Origin: Aldrovandia affinis
Lineage: Eukaryota; Chordata; Actinopteri; Notacanthiformes; Halosauridae
Length of the DNA stretch: 64,000 nucleotides
NCBI GenBank assembly: GCA_029706075.1
Contig: JAINUG010000015.1
Span: 4,437,154 to 4,501,153, forward strand
Direction: 5' to 3'
Shown here: positions 55,841-64,000 of the stretch, piece by piece
How the letters are laid out: the number at the start of each line of letters is the position of its first letter
Numbering within the stretch: the stretch's first letter is position 1
Notes under the pieces: generated by a model
Database searches by the model: none
What the model was told of the DNA's origin: nothing
What the model saw: the letters and a program-made list of their open reading frames with translations, nothing else
Position numbers and translations under genes: made by a program

Positions 55841-56330
55841 GAGGCAAAATCCACAGGGTGAGAGGAATGCAGTAACCGGCAGCGCAAGGTTAGAAGCGGA
55901 ACCCCAGAGTGGGGTCTATGTGTTAATTCACATCCTGTGCACGTCTCCCTCCTCGCACCCCCCACTCCCCCTCCCCCCCTCCCCACCTCCCTTCAACTGC
56001 TGTAGCTTCCCCACTGAAGCAGGCCCAGGATCACAGATAGCTGCAGGCTGCCCACGGAGGAAAGCAGGGCTAGAAGTGTGAGCGCAGTGCAGCTGCTCTC
56101 CAGGAGAGTCTGTCGCCGGCGTCTCTGCGCCTCCTCTCTCTCTCAGGACAGAAGCGACGTCGTCGCTGCGACCGCTCACCCGTAATCACCGTGATCTGTT
56201 CTGAGACGTCCGCGCGGCCTGCCTCTGCTCCTCGTCCTGACAGCCGATCGGATGCGGAGGAGTCCCCTCGCAGCGATGGCGGGAATCGCAGGTGCTCTGG
56301 CGTAGTGTGTGGGCATGGCGATCAGCACTT
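55841..56330. promoter_or_regulatory. CpG-rich block, possible promoter or first exon
   Basis: CpG is rare elsewhere but frequent here, densest at 56105-56300, with GAGACGTCCGCGCGGCC and a 15-bp odd palindrome AGCGACG-T-CGTCGCT at 56153-56167 around GACGTC. Downstream, GCAGCGATGGCGGGAATC is followed by GCAG/GTGCTC, an ATG in fair context with a splice-donor-like end 16 bp later. This could be a promoter and first exon on the plus strand, but it rests on composition alone. An enhancer-associated CpG island is as likely. Confidence 0.3.
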
Positions 56331-58860
56331 CAAAAATCAACCCCCCCCAACAGGCTTGATGTCACAACGCAGTCTTCACACTGTCATGCTGCACTGGATT
56401 AACAAGGTTCACTAACACAGGAGGAAGTCAAATAAAAATAGGTATTGAAATGAAAACATATTTCACTTTATATTTCCCCCTCTCTCTCCTTCTCTCCCTT
56501 TCCTTACTTGCCTGCCCACGTCTGCTGAGTACTTACTTGTTTTCTCTGTAAGCAGTTTTAGGACACATTGTAAGCCTAGCTGGAGGGACAAGTAACATGA
56601 AATGGGATCATTTATGAACCAGGGGTTTGTGTAAATTCATACCCAAACCACAGAGGTCTATTATAGATTAGGAATCCCACAAACAGACGTGTAATTGATA
56701 GTCACACCCAAAAACTGGGTTATTGCTGGATTTGAAGAAAACAAAATACTTCTCGCTCCAAATATCTCAGCTTTTGTTTTTGCATTAACAAAGCGTGTTT
56801 CCGTACCTCAGGGAGTCATAATGGATTCTAGTGGTAGACCAGCTTCATTTGGGGAACATCAAGAAATTGAAAGAAATCATACACTGCTGCCTCCTATCTC
56901 TATGAATATATGCATGTGATGCAGACATGCATATGAGGGATGATAATCTATAACTCAATGCTTTGTGCATCTGAGAATGAATTTGTTTTCAAGAATCGGT
57001 GGCAATGTGAGGACTGAGAATTCTGCTCAGCGAGATGGAAGTGTCATGTGACACAGGAGAAAAGAAATGTAGATGCAGTGAAACTCGTCGGACACATTAC
57101 TGTTCGATTTAGGGACTGTGGTATTTTGCGTAATGGTGCTTTTGTGCAGGCGTGAAGATTACGGATTTGATGCCATACTTTCACCCCACAGCTTGCACAC
57201 GCACTGTGAAAGATGCCTAGCTTTAATCGGTATGTGTTAGCTAAAGAAATCCTAACATGGAACCAATGTGCCAGAATTCCTTCATAGAGGTACATAGTAC
57301 ATGGGACTTGACTGACACCTATAATTTATCACAGGACAAATGACGCATGACAAATGTAGGATTCTGAGTGGATTTTAGGGATGCTTGAGCCCATACAATA
57401 GGTGCGAGTGTTTAAGACAACTGGGTTTATAGGGAATTTATTCTTATCTAATATTATAAATGATATTGAGTTATAATAATTATGCAATAATGATAACAAA
57501 CAGAAAATCAGTGCTATAATTATAATGGTTAAACACAAATATGCAATTATTGAAATAAAATGTGATGGCCTACAACTCAGGTTCGAATTATAGAAGGATG
57601 GGATTTATTAATACATGCAGCAGAGCTTTCAGACAAAAATAACTTCTATACTTTTTATACATTTGTAAATATTAGTTTTATAAGTGTCTATCGTTGCTCC
57701 CCATTATGTAATTTACAGTTGCTTGTATTGTTTTGTATTGTTTTATTATTTGCTATCAAATGTGTTTGTGCATGTATTTGTTTTGATACATACTTTTCTC
57801 TATAGTTTATTTGGGGCAGGCTTTGGAAATTTGGCTAGAAACGCTTATCGCAATGTGTCTGATGTTTTTTTAACATTATAACAATGCTTTTAATAATATA
57901 TATATATACAGTACACATAACATAACATAATATATGTCCCTAACAAATAAAATACATAAATTCCCAACCATGTGAATGTTGGAGCTATAATGATGTCTAA
58001 CAGTAGCTTAATGAAAGTAATCTGTGAATTTAAGTTTAAGACTATTAAGACTTTGAGCCTCTGCACACTGGGCCCTAATTGTAGTTGTGTGTGTATGTGT
58101 ATGTGTGTGTGTGTCTGTGTGTTTCTGTGTGTTTGAGAGTGAGATTAGTGTAGAGACAAGGTGGGACATCAGATGCAGAGAGTCACTCTAATGGTACAGC
58201 AGCAGTGGCTGTATCGCTAGGGTTCATCTTGTAATGAGGGCTGGTCAATTGCCCTAAACTGAGGCTCTGAGCATTTGGCAGTGGCTTTAATTCATCGACG
58301 TGACCTTTTTGTACAGGCCCACGGACAGAAATACACTAATGACACTTACAGAGCGCGGAGATGCTCACGCCGATAACCTTGTCGAGGAAAGCAAATGTTT
58401 TTTAGCTGCTGCTTTGTTACAGTTTTTTTAGTATTATTAAAAGAATGTCCTGATGTCTGGCTCTCTCTGGCTGCCGGGAGCAACTGAGAACAGTGTGAAG
58501 TGTAGCACTTTCGTTCTGCATGAGCACAGTGGCATGGAAGAATGGGAAAGGGGGGCACACAAGGAAAACAACACTCTGCAGATTACACTCATGAAAAATA
58601 GAAAAGTCCAAGGAAAGAGAATGTAAACATAGGTGCAGAAAATTTTAAAATGGCAGCCATAATGAGTCCACGAGGATGTGTGCCTCTTTGTGTGCCTCCC
58701 TGCTGGGTGTGCTCAGGTATATTTAAACCTCGCGGACACAGGGTCTCCTGCTTGAATGTCAATGAATGTGTTTCCTGCTGTTTTTGATGTTTCGGTTTTT
58801 TTGGAGGGGGGTCATGCGGTAGGCAGCAGGTAGTGGAAGGGCTCTTGGCAACATAACATA

Positions 58861-58891
<31 letters not shown>

Positions 58892-58960
58892 ACCTCTCTC
58901 TGTTTAATGGAGGCAGAAGGGGTGGGTGAAGGACATGTAAAATACTTCAGCTCGCATATA
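56331..58960. other. Non-coding stretch with small microsatellites
   Basis: No gene recognised. TA repeat at 57894-57909, imperfect TG at 58088-58130, CT at 58861-58896. Confidence 0.4.
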
Positions 58961-60345
58961 ATGGATGAAGGTGCTGCTTTTAACCTTGCCGTTCTTTAGC
59001 GGTTCTCGCTCTCCCGCTCAGCACATGTACCCTGGGGCGGTGGTCCCACCCGCGCGGTGGCTGGGGTCCCTCAAGCGCACCTCTCAGCGATTCTGATCGC
59101 CACATGCCCGCCGGCGCACACGGAATCCTGCGCTGGTCCAGGAGCTGTTTGATTAATCGCTCACGCCGGCCTGGTCGGCCCTGCCTCTTAATGAGCCGGA
59201 GACGGTGCTTGCGGCGCAGCGCTCAAACTCCCCCACATGCCGTGCCTCCAAGCCTCACCTCCCCATTGATCTCAGGGGCGGCAGCGCTTTGTTGTAATCA
59301 AAGTTAGACGTGTCGGGCGCCGGTTACTATCTGTCTCTACTTAATCAGCTTCACAATATCTAGCAGGGAAATCAGCTGTCGGGGAGTTTATTGAAGCACT
59401 TGGCGAACGCTAATTAACAGGCATTTGGCCGCTCCCACGTGAGTTTATTATTTGTGCTGTTTAGATTATTTAAGAGAAAACACAAGACCACTGTGCTCTG
59501 CTCAATATGTACTGTGCATAGTTGAGTCCCCCGGCTCTGTGTTCCGGTCCAGGGTTTTACTCCCTCCCCTCATCCTGCGGGATGGGAGAGGTTGCCGTGG
59601 ACACGCGTTCGGTAGCATGGGAGAGAAGGGACGCCCCTGTGCTGTTGTGCTCCGGTAAGCGCATGTCACAGAGGCCTCCAAACGGCACGCCACGTCCACG
59701 CCCATCACCCGTCCCGCTACTCCACAGTCCGCTGTCTCCTCCAGGGCCGTCACTTTAAAAAATAAATCGACATTTGTCCTGGGATTTGAGTCCGATTTTA
59801 CACATCAGCACCTAATGACTCCCACTGCAGATCAGAGGGCAAACGTAATCTAGAATGCGCTGGCTCGCTCTGATTCGTCCTTTCTTTTTCCACTCGATAA
59901 GTTAGATGGGTTGTCAATAATTAAGTGTGACTTTGTGCGGAGTTCATTATCTCCTTTGGATAATTTGAGTGCGGATTGAATTGGTCGCGGGGATTCGGCT
60001 AATCACGGACTCGTTCCTGTTGGGTGAGAGTGCCTTGCCCTCGACGCTGTTAAAGTACTGTAATTGTGGAGGTTGATGGGAATCTGGAGGTGATTACTCT
60101 TGATGACACTTGCCCAGGGGTGCCAGTGTTTAATAATGATAATGTTTGCCAGAGTCCCGGTCACAGGAATGTGGACTAGATCCTGACATTTATCCAGTAC
60201 TAATGCAATCGCCACCACCCCTGCCTCTAAAGTGGTATTTTCTCCCTTTCTAATAAACAGCCCCCGTCATCAGTCTCAGTCTGAAAGAGCCTTCAAGCGG
60301 AGAAGCCGGCTCCCTCAAAGTTTTACCACCTCCTGTTATTAGCCC
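58961..60345. promoter_or_regulatory. CpG-containing repeat-poor block, possible regulatory DNA
   Basis: About 1.4 kb with few repeats and raised CpG (59030-59300 and 59580-59720). It has conserved-element texture such as GAACGCTAATTAACAGGC (59404-59421), TTGATTAATCGCTCACG and TTGTAATCAAAGTTAG. Homeodomain and TCF/LEF-type cores (ATCAAAG) recur. No open frame shows domain content. Interpreted as a cluster of candidate developmental enhancers; alignment with other vertebrates would decide. Confidence 0.35.
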
Positions 60346-60946
60346 TTATGAAAGGGCACTACCTTCAGCTGTCAAATACTCGGGAACAAAGGCGAGAGGT
60401 GAGTTACAGCGATGGGGAGTTTACACTGGTTTACCATCGCAGTTCCTGCATGTTTGGTGGGGAAACACTACCAATGCCCATGCGGCCTGTGGGAAAATAT
60501 TCTACTGGGTGCTCAGTACAGAGGCCCCGTTGTCGTTGTGGGTTTGAACAAATATGGTGTCTAGTTTCTTCGCATGATCCCAAAGGCTATTGTTTGAACC
60601 TCTTTGGCAAATATATCAGGGCAATCTCAGATGAACGGGAAAGCGGCATGCATAAAACCTATTGCTCCCTATTAAAAATGCAAAGAGAATCATTTGTAAC
60701 GCCAAGGGTAGATTAGAATGTCCTCTCCGAAAAGGATAGGTTTAATTGCAGTTCTCCTTTTTATAGCTTTTGCATTAGTTGACTTTTGAAAGAACAAAAG
60801 TTGGTGAAACAAACTGAAGTTGAGGATTATCAAGTTAAATGGCATATGTGTCTCATTAAAAGCAGTTTGCTTAGTGTCTTGTAAGTTTTGTTTTTTACTT
60901 GTAATTAAGAAAAAGCTTTAGATTCTGTTTTTTTTTCCTTTGATAT
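60346..60946. other. Non-coding stretch
   Basis: A 122-codon plus-strand open frame (60348-60716) has no recognisable domain. Nothing else seen. Confidence 0.35.
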
Positions 60947-61067
60947 TACAGAGTACTTTGTGTTGATCGGTGGCAAGAAATCCCAATTAAATCCATGTTG
61001 ATTCCATGAAGTAAGAAAATGAAATGTGAAAAATGCCAAAGGGGGTGAATACTTTTTACACCCAATG
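60947..61067. mobile_element. Right half of the Tc1-type MITE
   Basis: The sequence ends AAGGGGGTGAATACTTTTTA-CACCCAATG at 61067, followed by TA. It matches the right half of the MITE at 44960-45202, including TTTGTGTTGA, AATCCCAATT and GAAGTAAGAAAAT. The left half is missing. Confidence 0.8.
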
Positions 61068-61702
61068 TAAATGCCCTCTGGTGGATTGTAATCTGTTCTC
61101 CACAGTAAAGAAGAATATTAAAGGACCTGGTGTTAGCATCACAGTCTGATCAGAACTTGGATTTGTCCACATGAGAGCGGCGACCCCATTCTTTCCCCCC
61201 TCCCCCAGGCGACCCTGTCCTTGGGCTGCGCATCGCCGTCTGGTCTGATTGCACAGCGACAATGGCTAGCCCTGTTTGCGGGAAGTGTGATAGCCAGAAT
61301 CCCGCGCAGCGCGCTGTCTGTTCCAGTTCTGGGGCTGGCCGTCTCTGCTCACGTGGGGAGGGCACTCAAGAGCAGTGCGGTAATCGCATTACCATCTGTT
61401 CTGCAGGTTGGGTGGGAGATGGTGAGGGGAGCCCCAACCACAGGGCGGATAGCGAGGCCTTTGTGCTCGGAATTCGTGATGGAGAGGGAGTCATGGCCTT
61501 TGGACTGGAATCAGAACACTGTCCCACGCCTTTCTCTCCCCACTGCTGGTTTTCTGCTTGAGTGATCACGGGACCTCTTTCCTCACAGGGGTCTAGGTGG
61601 AACAGAATGGCATGTGGCCTTGAGGTTGAAAAGGTTCTCTAAACCAGTTTTTTTGTTGTTTTTTTTTGCTTGGCTTTGTAAACGCACATTAATTGTTCTG
61701 GT
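61068..61702. other. GC-richer non-coding stretch
   Basis: Three overlapping open frames around 61221-61569, on both strands, show no recognisable domain. They are probably a by-product of low stop density in GC-rich sequence. Confidence 0.35.
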
Positions 61703-61726
61703 TTTTTTTTTTTTTTTTTTTTTTAG
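61703..61726. repeat. Poly-T run
   Basis: About 23 T residues directly upstream of a tRNA-like head. Read on the other strand it would be a poly-A tail. Confidence 0.9.
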
Positions 61727-61729
61727 GTG

Positions 61730-61806
61730 GGTTGGCACAGGGGCTTTGTGGCTAGTGTGTCTGCCTTGCTGCATACACGTGGGTTGTGCGTTCAATCCAC
61801 ATTCCA
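61730..61806 (+). mobile_element. Probable SINE head (tRNA-like)
   Basis: Plus strand: GCTTTGTGGCTAGTGTG fits an A box (TGGCTAGTGTG) and, about 40 bp on, GCGTTCAATCCAC fits a B box. No recognisable body or tail follows, so this is a truncated SINE or a chance match. Confidence 0.4.
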
Positions 61807-62344
61807 AATAGGGCACTCTTACCTCTTCGCCTGACACTAAAGTGGTATTTTGGGGGCAAGCTTTTTGACCAGTCATTCTGTGAATTTTTTGGGATCCTGC
61901 ATCTCAGATATTGACCTCTAATCACTACAAAAATGTCAGAATGGCGCTGTCCAATTTTCCAAAGAATACTATGCTGACTGGCAATAATATGTATGGTAAA
62001 AATGAAACAGCTCAAAGATGGAGTTGTCATTGCTTTTGGAGGTCACAGAATGAGAGAAGCATGTTTGTGTGCCATCATCGTGAACATGAAAAAAATGTGT
62101 TTCTACAAGAAGAAAAGTCAAATACATGAGGATTGGACAGTTCTGATCTTCGGCAGAGAGCTTGGCATGTTGACAATAGTGAAATAAAAGACAAATCACT
62201 GAAAGCCACCCCCACCCCCACACCAAATCCCCCCTGCTCCTCCCCTCCCCACCCCGGAAGCTTCCAGAGTGCCACTGTCTCTACTGTGATGATCAGGTTC
62301 GTCCTCTGTGGCTGGCTGGCTGTCAGGCTGGCAGTGTTTGTGTT
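61807..62344. other. Non-coding stretch
   Basis: Nothing recognised. C-rich at 62205-62252. Confidence 0.4.
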
Positions 62345-62415
62345 GTCTCTCTCTCTCTCTGTCTCTCTTTCTCTCTATCTCTCTCTCTCTCTCTCACTCT
62401 CTCTCTCTCTCTCTC
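62345..62415. repeat. CT microsatellite
   Basis: About 70 bp of CT repeat with a few interruptions. Confidence 0.9.
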
Positions 62416-62741
62416 ATGCTGGACTCTCAGGAGACCCTGGTGCTCATCGTTGCTGCTTACTCAGGACTTTACTGCCTGTAAGGGAACGCTGTTTGTGTCT
62501 GTAACTCAATGCACCGCCCAAATTGAAAATAATTAAAAGTGACATGCACATTCCACAGATGCACACAAATACACACACACAGACACACACAAAACTGCAC
62601 CCTACAGAAACAGATGATCAACACTACTGTGTAAAACTGTATATTCAGTCCTGCTCTGTGCATGACCCTTGTCTAGAGAGATTTGTTAGCTTAGAAAAGC
62701 TTTACAGTTAAAACAGTGATGTTAACATGACTGCACACACT
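62416..62741. other. Short non-coding interval
   Basis: A few CA units at 62563-62590, nothing else recognised. Confidence 0.4.
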
Positions 62742-63377
62742 TGCTTGCTTGCGGCTGTCCATCGTTGCCGAAGATAACGTCACTTCCTTGGGACGGTTGG
62801 TGGAGTGTTGTGGCTACCGCTGCTGACGGCGGTGCCATTGGAGGTGGCTGTGAAGCCCGATCCTTGACCCACATGTCCTGCCACAGCTGGGGCACATGAG
62901 GGTTGAGTGTGGTGATGCTTGGGGTTGTTGCGCGTGGTGATGTCTGCGCTGTCGTTGCGCTTCTCTCTGGGATGTGCGTTTTGACTCTAGGAGGTCGACG
63001 CCAGAGTTCGAGGATGCAGTCCAGGCTTGGCGGTCCATAGCGGTTGCTTCAAGATCCCCTGGCTTTATTCCACACTTCTTGAGTGACTCTTTAAGATGGT
63101 CCTTGTACCTCCGTTTTTGGCCTCCAGGTTTCCTGCTGGCTCCCAGGAGCTAACCATATAGGGTCTGTCTTGGGAGGCGGTGTTCCGGCATCCTAATGAC
63201 GTGCCTGACCCAGCGGAGTTGGCGCTGCAGCAAAGTTGCTTCCACACTGGTTGTCTGGGTACGTTGAAGGATGGTTATGTGGGGTATGCGGTCCTGCCAG
63301 GTGACTTTTAGTATGCGCTGGAGGCACTTGATGTTAAACGCTTCCAGCTGGCGTATGTAGACAGCTTTAAATTGCAC
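62742..63377 (-). mobile_element. LINE 3' end with zinc-finger ORF2 C-terminus
   Basis: On the minus strand a decayed but continuous LINE coding end (63377-62814) is followed by a 70-bp 3' untranslated part containing TTCGGCAACGATGGACAGCC. It then ends in GCAAGCAAGCAAG (reverse complement of 62742-62755), a short-repeat tail typical of LINE insertions. The upstream side is cut by the CA microsatellite at 63378. Confidence 0.8.
62814..63377 (-). pseudogene. LINE ORF2 C-terminus with C2H2 finger, one nonsense codon
   Basis: The frame runs from the microsatellite edge to the stop at 62814 and has a single internal TAG at 63150-63152, where the family usually has a glutamate codon (LYGEL; here LYG-stop-L). 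Seen in order: VYIRQLEAFNIKCLQRI, LRWVRHVIRMPEHRLPRQ, then KRRYKDHLKESLKKCGI, then AMDRQAWTAS. The end is the finger CPSCGRTC...LHSHLQWH, spaced C-X2-C-X12-H-X3-H. A finger at the end of ORF2 is known in several LINE groups found in invertebrates and fish. I cannot name the clade. The open frame on the far side of the microsatellite (valine/cysteine repeats) is an artefact. Confidence 0.75.
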
Positions 63378-63605
63378 AAAAAAACACACACACACACACA
63401 CACGTGCATATGCAAATGCACACACATGTACACACACACATATGTACATGCACACACACACACACACACACACAAAGCACACACATATGCACACACACAC
63501 ACGTGCATACACACTCACACATGTATACACACACACACACCACACACAGACACATGCAAATGTACACATGCCCACGCATGCTCAGACACCCGTACACACA
63601 GGAAC
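63378..63605. repeat. Long imperfect CA microsatellite
   Basis: About 225 bp of CA repeat with ATGCA, ACATGTAC and CGTG interruptions, at the 5' edge of the LINE fragment. Confidence 0.95.
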
Positions 63606-64000
63606 ACAAAGAGTCCAGATGGCATAGCCATTCAACCTACCACCTAATCACAGCTGGCCACAGTCAGGCTTCCCACATCGAAATCAAATGGTGTGAGCTT
63701 TCAAGTCCTCCTATAAAAGTGCATGTCTCACTGCCTCTTCCAGCTCAGGGGTAAAAAGCACTTATCATTCACAGTCACAAAGACGTCTCCCATTTTCCTC
63801 TTTCCTCTGCCACCACTGCAGTCGGTACAGCATTCCCCCTTGCTCTTTAACAGCCCATCGAAAGATGGACTCCCTACTTTTTTCAGCCATTTGTGGACCG
63901 CATTAGCTTTCCAAGCTGGTTTCACAGTACATTTCCCCTCGATCATTTAACACGCTATTGAGCCTCAGAGAGAGTTGTCTACTCGGCCTGGTAATTCGAT
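63606..64000. other. Unique non-coding end of window
   Basis: Repeat-poor and evenly mixed composition. No gene recognised. Confidence 0.4.

Noticed and set aside
60348-60716. 122-codon plus-strand open frame
   Set aside because: No recognisable domain or repeats; surrounded by non-coding sequence.
61221-61569. Three overlapping open frames on both strands, one with several cysteines
   Set aside because: Overlap on opposite strands and lack of domain order suggest low stop density rather than a gene; the cysteines do not form a known zinc-binding pattern.
63367-63754. Cysteine/valine and threonine/histidine open frames
   Set aside because: Translation of the CA microsatellite; the only real coding remnant is the LINE part below 63377.

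Overview
The window reads as intergenic or intronic DNA from a ray-finned fish, most likely a teleost. The support is indirect: several Tc1-like transposon families typical of fish, an L2-type LINE whose 3' end carries TGTAA repeats (as described for eel UnaL2), fish-type tRNA-derived SINEs, long CA/TG and CT microsatellites, low CpG outside a few short islands, and no bacterial-style gene packing. The UnaL2-like tail hints weakly at an eel-like lineage. No host protein-coding exon, tRNA, rRNA or CRISPR array could be recognised. All recognisable coding sequence belongs to mobile elements, and every such copy is broken or truncated.

Layout. 1-10 kb: SINE tail, four Tc1-like relics or fragments, a second SINE type, a hAT C-terminus and a 5'-truncated L2 LINE on the minus strand. 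11.8-16.6 kb: three more Tc1-like copies, a CA microsatellite and a cluster of inverted, octamer-containing repeats. 19-22.7 kb: a Rex1/Babar-like LINE, a SINE with a perfect 17-bp target duplication, and an IS630/Tc1-superfamily DDE element with one nonsense codon in what is left of its transposase. 22.9-42.8 kb: mostly unique sequence with microsatellites, an L1-like relic (26.1-27.4 kb), two SINE copies, and stretches that look like conserved non-coding DNA. 42.8-53.1 kb: a dense mobile block with an L2 LINE (214-codon open frame), a solo LTR, a Tc1-type MITE, two SINEs, a Tc1 deletion derivative with near-identical ends, an older L2 relic, an L2-type tail and a full-length Tc1-like element. 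53-62.7 kb: unique, partly CpG-rich sequence with regulatory character and a 220-bp polypyrimidine tract. 62.7-63.6 kb: 3' end of a LINE ending in a C2H2 zinc finger, next to a long CA repeat.

How the parts relate. The clearest system is a LINE/SINE partnership. The L2 LINE at 42.8-43.8 kb and the SINEs at 36.1, 45.9 and 51.3 kb end in the same TGGATAAGAGCGTCTGC-type tail, the arrangement expected if the LINE machinery mobilises the SINEs. Two other SINEs (4.6 and 20.7 kb) share a different tail, which would imply a second, unseen partner LINE. Tc1-like sequences form at least five families at very different stages of decay. Stretches described as possible regulatory DNA rest only on composition and motif density and have not been tested by alignment.
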